From a virus: a stretch of DNA of 31,226 nt. Below the pieces are notes generated by a model. The model saw only the letters and a program-made list of their open reading frames with translations. It was not told the origin of the DNA and searched no databases. The translations under genes were made by a program, and so were the position numbers. Below are positions 7,280 to 14,172 of the stretch, piece after piece; within the stretch, counting starts at the first letter, position 1, and every line of letters starts with the position of its first letter. The DNA is taken from positions 1-31,226 of the IMG/VR virus record IMGVR_UViG_3300025168_000026; one strand, given 5' to 3'.

Positions 7280-8434
7280 TTAATGAAGTGTATATTTTCC
7301 AAAATTAGGTTTGCTTAGAACTGAATAAGTAGCATAGCGAATAGCATCAATTAGGTGGTTATTTTTATCAATTGGTTTATTTATCATCTTACCACTTCTA
7401 TCTTCTTGCCATTTGTAATTCCTAAATTCCTGTATTGCATTATGGCTATCTTTTAAGATATGTATTTTAAAGCGTTTTAACAAGTCTATTCCTGCATTTA
7501 TACTATCAGCACCTTTTAAACTTGGTCGTACATTCCAACCCATCCTACGCAGTTCCTCAATCAATCTAGGTTCAGCTGAATCAAAGTAAATTGTTTCTCG
7601 TTCTATTCCTACCTGCTTCCATTTCTTATGAATATCAATGGTTGTCATTTGGGTTTGATACAAGTGTTCTTGAATGTACAGGTCGTATTCTTTTCTGTAA
7701 ACACCCACCAAAGTTGTTGGGTCATTTGTATATCCTGCATCTGCCCCAAAGCTAATAAATTCTGCATCTTCAGGAATCTTATTTACCTCAACATAATTAA
7801 AAATTGTAGACCTACTAACTCCTTTTATACCTAATCCATAGATTTGCCAATACTGTTCATCAGTATGTTTTAGCCTTTCAATTTCTTCTTTAATTGTATC
7901 ATTAAGGAAACTATTATCCAAATAAGTAGTAATATTAAAATCGGCATCTTTTCTTGGTATTACCTTGTCATAAATCCAATGGTATTCATCTGATGGATTA
8001 AAGTCAAGAATTATTTTTTCTTCTGTTCTAAATACTAATTGCTGCCAATCTTCATAATCTAACTCATTTGCTTCATTGATGAAAAGCAGGTGTCGTTTTC
8101 TACCTCTAACTTTTTGAGGTTGGTCTAATGAGATAAACTCAATTAGGTTTCCATTTAATTTATATTCGTGATTTGATTTATTATGATTGTCTTCAAAATA
8201 AGACTTGTGTAATTTTAGTATATCAAAAAAATCCCTCATCACAGAAGCACGAACTGAAGGAAATGTTTTTCTGCAAATGGTAATTGTCTTACCTGTATTC
8301 TTTAATGAATAATGGAATATGATATACAGCAGGATATTGTAAGTCTTCCCTGACCTAGTTCCACCTTGCTCAATTGATATCTTTTTATCTGTTTCTAAGA
8401 TATGTCTAAAAACAGCATTAGTTTTTATTCTCAA
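7280..8434 (-). CDS. terL: Terminase large subunit (packaging ATPase and nuclease)
   Basis: A 384-aa protein of the PBSX/XtmB (Terminase_3) type that cuts concatemers and pumps DNA into the prohead. Residues 24-31 (GGTRSGKT) are the Walker A motif, and LLFINEANE at about 116-124 is Walker B with the catalytic acidic residue. The C-terminal RNase H-like nuclease has D232 (GADAGYTNDPT), D285 (YFDSAEPR) and D363 (NHLIDAIRYA). The start is TTG at 8434: an in-frame stop lies two codons upstream, and the nearby ATG in a TAATG overlap is out of frame. It overlaps the small subunit by 17 bases. Confidence 0.93.
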   Translation of the reverse strand: MRIKTNAVFRHILETDKKISIEQGGTRSGKTYNILLYIIFHYSLKNTGKTITICRKTFPSVRASVMRDFFDILKLHKSYFEDNHNKSNHEYKLNGNLIEFISLDQPQKVRGRKRHLLFINEANELDYEDWQQLVFRTEEKIILDFNPSDEYHWIYDKVIPRKDADFNITTYLDNSFLNDTIKEEIERLKHTDEQYWQIYGLGIKGVSRSTIFNYVEVNKIPEDAEFISFGADAGYTNDPTTLVGVYRKEYDLYIQEHLYQTQMTTIDIHKKWKQVGIERETIYFDSAEPRLIEELRRMGWNVRPSLKGADSINAGIDLLKRFKIHILKDSHNAIQEFRNYKWQEDRSGKMINKPIDKNNHLIDAIRYATYSVLSKPNFGKYTLH

Positions 8435-8768
8435 TGATTTCTATTTCAAAATGTGTTGGCATTCCATCTGCACCTGTAATTTCTTGTCTTTCAACATAAC
8501 CCCTTTTCTTACCTTTTGTCTTTAGGTAGAATATTGTAGCAGCAGTTGAGTTATCACTTATCTGTTTATGCAATTGGCTTTCTGCAAAATCTAAAGCTAC
8601 ATTTTCTATTTCCTGAACATCCTTTGCAAATATACTATCTTCATTTAGCCATTTGTAATATGTGCTTCTAGGTATGTCTGCTTTCTTACAAGCTACTGTA
8701 ACAACTCCTAGACTTTGTTCTAGTGCTGCTAATAGTGATTCCTTTTTTATATGTCTACTTTCGTTCAT
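8418..8768 (-). CDS. terS: Terminase small subunit
   Basis: A 116-aa protein with an N-terminal helix-turn-helix (residues about 8-42: LLAALEQSLGVVTVACKKA then PRSTYYKWLNED), a central helix likely to mediate oligomer assembly, and the ending KKRGYVERQEITG typical of phage terminase small subunits. It recognises packaging DNA and stimulates the large subunit. The gene directly precedes and overlaps terL. Upstream of it lies the plus-strand tRNA-like gene. Confidence 0.85.
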   Translation of the reverse strand: MNESRHIKKESLLAALEQSLGVVTVACKKADIPRSTYYKWLNEDSIFAKDVQEIENVALDFAESQLHKQISDNSTAATIFYLKTKGKKRGYVERQEITGADGMPTHFEIEIIENKN

Positions 8769-8807
8769 TTTATATTAAATATTTTTTTGTATATTGTCGT
8801 CTCAAAT

Positions 8808-8877
8808 GCGGTGGTAGTGTAAAAGCAACACATCTAGTTTCCAACTAGAAGATGGCGTTCATATCGACCTCACCGCT
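8808..8877 (+). tRNA. tRNA-Gly(UCC)-like gene, plus strand
   Basis: The plus strand folds as a tRNA. The acceptor is GCGGTGG / TCACCGC (7 bp, one G-U); the D stem is GTGT / ACAC with a short loop; the anticodon stem is TCTAG / CTAGA around TTTCCAA, giving anticodon UCC. The T loop is TTCATAT. Bacterial glycine identity elements are all present: G1-C72, C2-G71, G3-C70, C35, C36 and U73. Odd points: the D loop lacks the usual GG, the T stem is imperfect (GGCG / CG-A-CC with a bulge), and CCA is not encoded. It is followed by a plus-strand terminator. It is either a functional but divergent tRNA or a decaying one; the minus strand folds less well. Confidence 0.65.
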
Positions 8878-8885
8878 CTAATTAT

Positions 8886-8916
8886 TAACCCTTCTTTATT
8901 GGAGGGTTATTTTTTT
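8886..8916 (+). terminator. Plus-strand rho-independent terminator after the tRNA
   Basis: TAACCCTTC / TTTATT / GGAGGGTTA forms a 9-bp stem (one G-U) followed by seven T on the plus strand. It begins nine bases after the tRNA 3' end. The 3' half overlaps the last codons of the minus-strand Mom-like gene, whose stop codon is inside the stem. On the minus strand no U run follows, so it works in one direction only. Confidence 0.75.
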
Positions 8917-9482
8917 GGATATGGTTTTTTTTGTTCTTTACAAATTACTTTTAAATTATTATTTAAAGGATATACATACTTATATTTTCCTGATTTTTTT
9001 CTTTTATCTAATTTATTAAATTCTTTATTTGATAATTTTGCAGATGGTGTCCTATTATGCCCCCATTTACCTTTATAAAATACTTCAACACCACTACTTT
9101 CACTTTCATCAACTAAATACCAATTTGTTGCTTGGTATATAATACCTTTATGATTTTGACCTTTATCAGCATAACTAAATAAAAGTTTTACAAGTGGTTT
9201 TTTTTTCTTTATTAGTTTTATTGCTATTGCCATTGCTTTGCTTGTTGATTCTTGTTTACCATTTAAAGCCATTCTTGTTAATTCTAAAAACTGACCTGCA
9301 ACCAAACCATAAGACATCCCTAATTTATAACTTGCTCCACCTCCAAAAGTTATACATCCACACCATTCATTATTATTATTATAAACATTAAAACCTATAC
9401 TTGTAAGTGGAACAACTTTTGCATAATGGAAATTAAGGCAAGCATATTTAATTGCACTATGTGATGCTATTTCTAATCTCAT
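8907..9482 (-). CDS. mom: Mom-like DNA adenine modification protein (GNAT fold)
   Basis: A 191-aa protein resembling phage Mu Mom, a GNAT-superfamily enzyme that converts adenine in DNA to a carbamoylmethyl form and protects phage DNA from restriction. Visible signatures are CITFGGGAS (43-51), GLVAGQFLELTRMAL (59-73), and SYADKGQNHKGIIYQATNW (103-121), the most characteristic Mom stretch with H111. The basic C-terminus probably contacts DNA. The gene starts at the stop of the ParB-like gene with a 1-base overlap. In Mu, Mom is made late because it is toxic; here too it lies in the unit with terminase, downstream of a CGTTATA site. Confidence 0.82.
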   Translation of the reverse strand: MRLEIASHSAIKYACLNFHYAKVVPLTSIGFNVYNNNNEWCGCITFGGGASYKLGMSYGLVAGQFLELTRMALNGKQESTSKAMAIAIKLIKKKKPLVKLLFSYADKGQNHKGIIYQATNWYLVDESESSGVEVFYKGKWGHNRTPSAKLSNKEFNKLDKRKKSGKYKYVYPLNNNLKVICKEQKKPYPKK

Positions 9483-10018
9483 TACGATACAGAATAAAAA
9501 GAATCTTGATATTTATTTAAAATACTTTTTAACTCAAGTTCTGCATTTTCTAAATCATTTATATTATTAAATGTTATTTTTATAGAAGGTTTATTATTTT
9601 TTTCTTCTCCTATTAAATCTTCATCACTTGGTATTTCTTCTTCAAAAGGAAAGCCATCCAATCCCCATTCCTCTAATTCTTTCACATTCCAATCATTTGC
9701 TAAAATATCCCAATCCCATTCGCCAAAACCTACATTGTCTTTAACTATAAATTCCTGTGCTTGTTTATCATCTAAATCTGCTGCCTGTATAATATAGACT
9801 TCTTTAAGTCCAAGTTCCTTACAAGCCTTGTAACGCATATTACCACCTAAGATAACATTATCCTTATTGACTATGATTGGTCTAAGTGATAGCATCTCAG
9901 GAAATTCCTTTACACTATTAACAAGTTTCTGAAACTTATGCTTGTTGATTGTTCTAGGATTTGCAGCATTTTCTGTTATTGATGAAATGCTTACCTTTTC
10001 TATTTTAGCTTTAATCAT
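9482..10018 (-). CDS. ParB/sulfiredoxin-like nuclease-domain protein
   Basis: A 178-aa protein with the ParB N-terminal fold: NPRTINKHKFQKLVNSV (20-36, the N-P-R box), then LRPIIVNKDNVILGGNMR (45-62), where GGNMR corresponds to the GGxxR motif, and KELGLKEVYII. An acidic C-terminus follows. In phages such domains are often next to or fused with DNA methylases. Here it is directly coupled to the Mom-like gene, so a role in DNA modification or in directing it is likely but unproven. No helix-turn-helix of chromosomal ParB is visible, so plasmid-type partition is unlikely. Confidence 0.78.
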   Translation of the reverse strand: MIKAKIEKVSISSITENAANPRTINKHKFQKLVNSVKEFPEMLSLRPIIVNKDNVILGGNMRYKACKELGLKEVYIIQAADLDDKQAQEFIVKDNVGFGEWDWDILANDWNVKELEEWGLDGFPFEEEIPSDEDLIGEEKNNKPSIKITFNNINDLENAELELKSILNKYQDSFYSVS

Positions 10019-10049
10019 TGTTTATATTTTTTAGCAAGTTACAAAAAAA

Positions 10050-10208
10050 TTATTTTCTATAAATTATTGTAATTATTAACTGAAATAATCCAAAGTATAA
10101 TACTATATCTTCTTCAAATGTTTCTTCATCTTCAAAAGGGTAATGTCTGATACCAAACAAAACCCCTTTAAAAAACCCTACTTTAATTTCATAACGTAAT
10201 AATTCCAT
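10050..10208 (-). CDS. Small protein with hydrophobic C-terminus (52 aa)
   Basis: ATG 10208 opens MELLRYEIKVGFFKGVLFG, then an acidic middle (FEDEETFEEDIV) and a hydrophobic end (LYFGLFQLIITIIYRK). It could be a membrane-anchored peptide. It lies 15 bases downstream of a CGTTATA site, so it may be the first gene of the late unit that continues into the ParB-like, Mom-like and terminase genes. The family is unknown. Confidence 0.5.
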   Translation of the reverse strand: MELLRYEIKVGFFKGVLFGIRHYPFEDEETFEEDIVLYFGLFQLIITIIYRK

Positions 10209-10223
10209 TGTAAATGTTTCTAT

Positions 10224-10250
10224 TATAACGTAATAAAACCTAAATCTTTT
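10224..10250 (-). promoter_or_regulatory. Candidate late promoter (CGTTATA motif), ParB-Mom-terminase unit
   Basis: CGTTATA lies at 10224-10230, with AAAAG 16-20 bases upstream of the CGT. It is less regular than the other four sites: 15 bases separate it from the ATG and the A tract is displaced. A second TTACGTTAT at about 10190 lies inside the 52-aa gene. The genes downstream (Mom, terminase) are of the kind expected to be late. Confidence 0.45.
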
Positions 10251-10344
10251 ATTCCCAATCTTCAGGAAATAACTTTTTAGCTATTGCCTTACCTACTTTT
10301 GCTACAATTACTGCAACCATTATCCAAAAAATCGCTTTTATCAT
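10249..10344 (-). CDS. Tiny single-pass membrane peptide (31 aa)
   Basis: ATG 10344 encodes MIKAIFWIMVAVIVAKVGKA and a short polar tail ending FPEDWE. One hydrophobic span of about 15-17 residues is followed by basic residues. It sits 21 bases after the stop of the DnaA-like gene. Too short to assign; the call rests on the clean membrane-peptide pattern in an otherwise empty gap. Confidence 0.45.
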   Translation of the reverse strand: MIKAIFWIMVAVIVAKVGKAIAKKLFPEDWE

Positions 10345-10365
10345 TTTAGTTTATTTTAATTAAAT

Positions 10366-10857
10366 TTATTTTTTCTTCCATTCCCAACTTTTCTTCACTA
10401 AATCTATTGTCTGAATTACTTCACCAACATAATCTTCAGGTATTTCTTGTAATACTTTTAAGATAGGATTGTTTTTTATTTTGTTTTTTAAAGCATTGTA
10501 TTTAGATTCTAAGTTGTCAAACTTTCCCTGCAGGTAATGCAACTTGTCAATCTCATCGTATTGCAATTCACTTTTAAAATTAAAGCACCTTTCTAATTCC
10601 TGTAAGTCATTATTGTACTTTCTGTAAATTGGGTACATCTTAACTGAATGAATAGCTGTTGCGTGATGCATAGTTTTTCCTTCTGATTCAAAGTATAATG
10701 AAATGTTTGTCCACCTCATACCTAATTTTTCTCGCAGGATAAAACAAACTAATGCCCTTAACTCAACGTGGTTTCTGTTTCTTGTATTTTTAAAAATATC
10801 TATACCAGACATTTCTTTTACACTATTACCTATTTTTTGTATATCTTTTAATACCAT
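10366..10857 (-). CDS. Protein with DnaA domain IV-like DNA-binding region and coiled coil
   Basis: A 163-aa protein. Residues about 26-73 resemble the C-terminal origin-binding domain of DnaA: a helix (VELRALVCFILREKLG), the IS.YFE turn corresponding to IG..FG, and HHATAIHSVK, which lines up with the D-H-[ST]-T-V-x-H-A-x-x-K signature that contacts the DnaA box. There is no AAA+ domain. Residues about 85-135 are likely coiled coil (KLHYLQGKFDNLESKYNALK). It could bind the phage origin, mimic or compete with host DnaA, or act as a regulator. It follows a gene of unknown function in the early unit. Confidence 0.68.
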   Translation of the reverse strand: MVLKDIQKIGNSVKEMSGIDIFKNTRNRNHVELRALVCFILREKLGMRWTNISLYFESEGKTMHHATAIHSVKMYPIYRKYNNDLQELERCFNFKSELQYDEIDKLHYLQGKFDNLESKYNALKNKIKNNPILKVLQEIPEDYVGEVIQTIDLVKKSWEWKKK

Positions 10858-10860
10858 AAT

Positions 10861-11235
10861 TTACCCTATTGATGTTGCTCCGTTATTTTCTAATACTTTA
10901 TCTGATGATTCTGTGATTGCTTCTTTGTCTAATTCATATGCCAAACATATTTCTTGGATTTTACAAAAGTCATTAAAATCAAACTTATTTAAAAGCCATT
11001 CTAAAAAAACCATTTTATTTGTCGTTAGCTTGTCAGCAAGGTCACTTTCATCAACTTCTTCTACTTTGTTATAGTAATTTACCTCTATTTCTTTTAAGTC
11101 GCTTATAGTCCTTCTAACGTTGTTTCTTACTTTTTGTTTGAATAAACCAATCTTGTCAGCATCTTCTAAAAAATGCAGGTTGATAAATGAAGTCAATATT
11201 GCTCCACTTATTTTTTCTAAATCTTTCTGTCTCAT
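10861..11235 (-). CDS. Hypothetical early protein (124 aa)
   Basis: It starts MRQKDLEKISGAIL, with its ATG overlapping the TGA of the DUF3310 gene (ATGA). It is helical, with a charged middle (KVRNNVRRTISDLKEIEVNYYN) and an acidic second half. No motif is recognised. Its place between DUF3310 and the DnaA-like gene suggests a part in DNA metabolism, but nothing in the sequence proves it. Confidence 0.6.
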   Translation of the reverse strand: MRQKDLEKISGAILTSFINLHFLEDADKIGLFKQKVRNNVRRTISDLKEIEVNYYNKVEEVDESDLADKLTTNKMVFLEWLLNKFDFNDFCKIQEICLAYELDKEAITESSDKVLENNGATSIG

Positions 11236-11435
11236 AATTTATTTCTTAAAAGTTCTATTTCTCGTTCTAGATAATCCTGTGCTTTTAATAAGTCACCTAA
11301 TTCATCAGTCTTTTTTCCTGCTCTAATAACATATTTTAATACGTTACCCCTGCTAAAGTTTAATTCGTAATCATTAATTACATCAATAACATCATATTCT
11401 TTTCCGTTATCGTAATGGATTTGTGTTGCTTTCAT
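11232..11435 (-). CDS. DUF3310-type protein (67 aa)
   Basis: It has the compact DUF3310 pattern: YDVIDVINDYELNFSRGNVL, then KYVIRAGKKTDELGDLLKAQ and DYLEREIELL. The family occurs widely in phages and includes the region of T7 gp1.7 linked to nucleotide metabolism; most members are uncharacterised. The start overlaps the methyltransferase stop (TAATG) and its own stop overlaps the next start (ATGA), so it belongs to a coupled early operon. Confidence 0.8.
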   Translation of the reverse strand: MKATQIHYDNGKEYDVIDVINDYELNFSRGNVLKYVIRAGKKTDELGDLLKAQDYLEREIELLRNKL

Positions 11436-12076
11436 TAAAACATTTTTATTTGGTTTGTGTTATTTTGTTTTTCTATCCCTAATACAATTTCTAATATTGT
11501 TTTTCCTGCTTCATAGTCTACCATATTTCTAACAAGTTTAGCTTTCCTTTGTAAACCTAAATATCCACTTACATCTATTTCGTGGTGTTTACATTGTTTT
11601 ATAAATTCGTCTTTTTCTTTATTGCAAACAATTATATTCCTAGTAGTTAATATATTGGGTAAGTTAAAATTTGTCCAATATAAATGTCTGTGCCTTTTTT
11701 GAGCAGGAATTAAAGGTTCATAATAAGGAATCACATTCTCTACTACATATTTACCTTCAAAATGAGTTTGCAAAAACAATATTTCTTCATACAATTTTAA
11801 ATCTGGATAAATTCTATGTGCTTTAGTATTCCAAAATCTTGCCCTAGAGTGACTCGGACAAGGTGGAGAACTCCATATAAAATCAAATTCTTTATAATGG
11901 TCAAGCAGGTATTGGTGGGCATCTGCTACTATAACTGTATCGTTAGGAAATCTTTCTTGGTATAGCCTTGCTAATTCTTCATCCCATTCTACAGCAGTAA
12001 CCTCAATGTCTTCTTTTACTTCGTTCCACTTGTATCTGTTGCCACCTAAACAGGCATATAAATTTAGTATCTTCAT
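11435..12076 (-). CDS. DNA cytosine-C5 methyltransferase
   Basis: I place the start at ATG 12076 (MKILNLYACLGG), in ATGA overlap with the exonuclease stop; ten codons further upstream are open but improbable. The 213-aa protein has motif I (NLYACLGGNRYKW), the catalytic PPC (71-73, within SSPPCPSHSR), the ENV motif (113-115) and a QKRHRHLYW stretch (126-134) matching the QxRxR motif. It is shorter than bacterial Dcm-type enzymes, so the target-recognition region is reduced. It probably methylates phage DNA to evade restriction, alongside the Mom-like protein. Confidence 0.85.
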   Translation of the reverse strand: MKILNLYACLGGNRYKWNEVKEDIEVTAVEWDEELARLYQERFPNDTVIVADAHQYLLDHYKEFDFIWSSPPCPSHSRARFWNTKAHRIYPDLKLYEEILFLQTHFEGKYVVENVIPYYEPLIPAQKRHRHLYWTNFNLPNILTTRNIIVCNKEKDEFIKQCKHHEIDVSGYLGLQRKAKLVRNMVDYEAGKTILEIVLGIEKQNNTNQIKMF

Positions 12077-12786
12077 TCTGTTCTTAGTTTTAAAAGGTGA
12101 TAGCATTCAGCATATTTCTGTCTTGCTTTTCCCTTGTATTCTTGTTTAAATAATTCATACAGCTTTCTAGTATATTGGTATTTGGTTGTGCATTCTGCAA
12201 AGTACTTTTCTGCAAACCTTTTACCTTTTCCTTTAAAGTAGTTTACATTGTCAGCAGTATCACCCATAATCATTTGCTCATAGAAATTATACATTGCTTG
12301 TTCTTCTGATATGTCAAGTATTTCTTGGTGCTTATAATGATAATTGTAAATCAATGCAGGAAACTGCTTATAGTCCTTGTCTATTGAAACTATCATCACT
12401 TCATCCCTTCCAACTTCTCTGCTTAGATTAAACCAATATCTTGCAACCATATCATCTGTTTCAATTCCATAACCATAAACTGAATCGTATTGGTCTTTTA
12501 CAAATTGGTGCATCTCATTTAATAATGGTGGTAATTCTGCTTTTTTCCTATTGGCTTTATACTTGCCTGTAATTAGCTTTCTAAAGTTACCTTTTGAACC
12601 ACTAAATGTAACTACCCTATCAATGCTGTACATATCTTCGAGCTTGTTTACAATAGCCATAAACTGTTGGTCAAACTTATTTCTAGCATCAGCTATATCT
12701 GTATAGTATTTATCATCTTCAGGATGTTCCCTTTTCTTGTAACAACTTGCAAAAATTAAGCTGTCTGCATCTACTAATAAAATCAT
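12073..12786 (-). CDS. 5'-3' exonuclease of the FEN/PIN superfamily
   Basis: The start is ATG 12786 (MILLVDADSL), which overlaps the TGA of the previous gene; twelve upstream codons in frame are unlikely to be used. The 237-aa protein has metal-binding acids in the right order: D6 and D8 (VDADS), the G-x-YKANRKK arch region (74-82), GIETDDMV (107-114), SIDKDYKQFP (134-143) and MGDTADNV followed by GKGKR (174-190), the helical DNA-binding part. The family trims flaps and removes primers in T5, T7 and bacterial Pol I. It would help phage replication or recombination. Confidence 0.87.
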   Translation of the reverse strand: MILLVDADSLIFASCYKKREHPEDDKYYTDIADARNKFDQQFMAIVNKLEDMYSIDRVVTFSGSKGNFRKLITGKYKANRKKAELPPLLNEMHQFVKDQYDSVYGYGIETDDMVARYWFNLSREVGRDEVMIVSIDKDYKQFPALIYNYHYKHQEILDISEEQAMYNFYEQMIMGDTADNVNYFKGKGKRFAEKYFAECTTKYQYTRKLYELFKQEYKGKARQKYAECYHLLKLRTE

Positions 12787-12962
12787 AAGTATTGTATTAA
12801 ACCTTCTATTGACATATAACACGCTTCACATTCGTGTACTTCTGAACCACCTTCTTTAATTTCACTTATTGCTAATAGATAAAATTCTTTTATTTCTAAT
12901 TCAATAGATGGATAATTTAAAATACTATCTAAACAATAAATTGCAAGTTGTTTTATTTTCAT
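12783..12962 (-). CDS. Small protein with HxCxxC motif (59 aa)
   Basis: ATG 12962 overlaps the stop of the upstream gene, and the stop overlaps the exonuclease start; both overlaps are ATGA. It is a helical protein beginning MKIKQLAIYCLDSILNYP, with HECEAC at residues 43-48, perhaps half of a metal site. The family is unknown; the overlaps at both ends argue strongly that it is translated. Confidence 0.6.
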   Translation of the reverse strand: MKIKQLAIYCLDSILNYPSIELEIKEFYLLAISEIKEGGSEVHECEACYMSIEGLIQYL

Positions 12963-13186
12963 AATTCCTCCAATGATTCTTTGATTAATTCTAAGTACAT
13001 TTCCTGCATCTTTTTATTTTCTTTAATGACTTGGCTAACAATAAAAGGTAAGTCCTTGTAAAGCTGTTCTACATTAAAGACAAGGTATTTTTCATCTTTA
13101 TGGTTGCCATAAGAAATATGTAACTCCCCATCAGTACAATGCAATGAATTAGTTTCGTGTATGTATGTAGTTTTTTCTTTGCTCAT
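12959..13186 (-). CDS. Hypothetical early protein (75 aa)
   Basis: It starts MSKEKTTYIHETNSLHCTDG and ends LELIKESLEEL. A short beta-type first half (ELHISYGNH, KYLVFNVEQL) is followed by a long helix. ATGA overlaps on both sides couple it to its neighbours. I do not recognise it. Confidence 0.6.
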   Translation of the reverse strand: MSKEKTTYIHETNSLHCTDGELHISYGNHKDEKYLVFNVEQLYKDLPFIVSQVIKENKKMQEMYLELIKESLEEL

Positions 13187-13335
13187 AATTTAACATTTAA
13201 ATGTAAATAGTTTTTATTTTCTTTAACTTCTTTAACCTGATAATTGATAGTTATGTTTGTGATATTACTATCATTGTCTGTGTGATGCTCTATTAACGTT
13301 TTAAGGTCATTCCAAGCTGCTTCATTTACCCTCAT
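13183..13335 (-). CDS. Hypothetical early protein (50 aa)
   Basis: ATG 13335 overlaps the TGA of the 64-aa gene, and the TGA of this frame overlaps the next ATG. The protein reads MRVNEAAWNDLKTLIEHHTD, then a polar strand (ITNITINYQVKEVKEN). Overlaps at both ends are the main evidence that this is a gene. Function unknown. Confidence 0.55.
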   Translation of the reverse strand: MRVNEAAWNDLKTLIEHHTDNDSNITNITINYQVKEVKENKNYLHLNVKL

Positions 13336-13526
13336 CTTGACCAACAATTACTTAATTTATACATTTTTATAAAATCAGATTCTTCAGTTGAACTTGCTGC
13401 AGGAACACCCTTGTCTGGTGTTATAGATAAATCTGAACTATGGTAAGTTCTACTAACTTCATAAGTCCTTTGGTCTTGGGTGACTATCAATAATGTGCCA
13501 CCCATTTCTTTTGTATAATATGCCAT
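13332..13526 (-). CDS. Hypothetical early protein (64 aa)
   Basis: It starts MAYYTKEMGGTLLIVTQDQR and ends YKLSNCWSR. It is beta-rich at the start, with a flexible Ser/Thr/Asp middle (TPDKGVPAASSTEESD). It sits one base after the 60-aa gene. No family recognised. Confidence 0.55.
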   Translation of the reverse strand: MAYYTKEMGGTLLIVTQDQRTYEVSRTYHSSDLSITPDKGVPAASSTEESDFIKMYKLSNCWSR

Positions 13527-13527
13527 C

Positions 13528-13710
13528 TTATTTTATTAAAGTTAAATCCAATTCACTTGCTACATAATTGATATGCTTCTGAGTTGTCATAGACCAATAC
13601 CCTAATTGGTATAATTTATCTTCTGCTATGGTTGCAACGTGAGTTGTATAACTCCATACCTGATTTCCTTTGATAGTTAAATTTTGCTTGTACTTTGATA
13701 ATTTATACAT
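13528..13710 (-). CDS. Small conserved-looking protein (60 aa)
   Basis: Its pattern 'LSKYKQNLTIKGNQVWSY.THVA' followed by 'GYWSMTTQKHINYVASEL' resembles small proteins shared by phages and plasmids of Bacteroidetes and other groups, for which I know no function. The ATG at 13710 is preceded directly by the AAAAACAGAACAG element. Confidence 0.65.
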   Translation of the reverse strand: MYKLSKYKQNLTIKGNQVWSYTTHVATIAEDKLYQLGYWSMTTQKHINYVASELDLTLIK

Positions 13711-13722
13711 CTGTTCTGTTTT
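13708..13722 (-). promoter_or_regulatory. AACAGAAC start-proximal element (before 60-aa gene)
   Basis: AAAACAGAACAG abuts the ATG at 13710. No -7 box is visible in the 17-base gap to the preceding gene, so this copy acts within an operon. That favours a translational role over a transcriptional one. Confidence 0.55.
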
Positions 13723-13727
13723 TAAGA

Positions 13728-13913
13728 TTAATTATTTATGTAAACTTTTTTTGATATTTCAAGACCTTCATCTAAACCTTTTTTATATTCCTTAGTTGCT
13801 AAATCACAAAGGATATTATTTAATTCAATGAATTGGTCTGCATTTGTTTCTAGGTTTAAAGCCCTTAGTCTGTCATATGCTTTTGATAATTCTGATTTTT
13901 GTTCTGTTGCCAT
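13728..13913 (-). CDS. Hypothetical helical early protein (61 aa)
   Basis: It starts MATEQKSELSKAYDRLRALN and ends EISKKVYINN. It is almost entirely helical and charged. The leader AAAAACAAATG looks like a shortened version of the AACAGAAC element. Function unknown. Confidence 0.55.
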   Translation of the reverse strand: MATEQKSELSKAYDRLRALNLETNADQFIELNNILCDLATKEYKKGLDEGLEISKKVYINN

Positions 13914-13923
13914 TTGTTTTTAT

Positions 13924-14172
13924 TTAAACTGTTTCTATTTCTACTTCTTCTAATTCAAAAATTCCGTTATCTCCACTGAATACAATAGTGGTTGTTCCGT
14001 CATTCCATTTGTCTAGTCTAACACTTCCACCCTCCCACATTTCTAAATCTGTGAAAATATCGTTATGTTTTTCCTCTAGCCAACAGAATAGTCTGTCCTC
14101 AATGTTTTCTTGTTTTAAGTTAATGCTTACTAGGTTTCCCCCCCTGTTTTGCATTTGAAATAATGTAGTCAT
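13924..14172 (-). CDS. Hypothetical early protein (82 aa)
   Basis: First gene after the promoter at 14209-14238 and preceded directly by AAAAACAGAACAA. The protein is acidic, with NIEDRLFCWLEEKHNDIF followed by beta strands (GTTTIVFSG, IFELEEVEIETV). No family is recognised. Leading an early operon, it could be a host-takeover protein, but that is only inference. Confidence 0.6.
   Translation of the reverse strand: MTTLFQMQNRGGNLVSINLKQENIEDRLFCWLEEKHNDIFTDLEMWEGGSVRLDKWNDGTTTIVFSGDNGIFELEEVEIETV

Noticed and set aside
8808-8877. tRNA-Ser(GGA) on the minus strand at the same place
   Set aside because: The reverse fold has an anticodon-like loop but no acceptable T loop or serine long variable arm. 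The plus-strand fold has glycine identity elements and a following terminator.
12077-12106. Longer N-terminus of the cytosine methyltransferase, and likewise 12787-12822 for the exonuclease, 16681-16707 for the ATPase and 17470-17514 for the SSB-associated gene
   Set aside because: Downstream ATGs match the family N-termini or form ATGA overlaps. The extensions overlap other genes, and the ATPase one falls inside a terminator hairpin.
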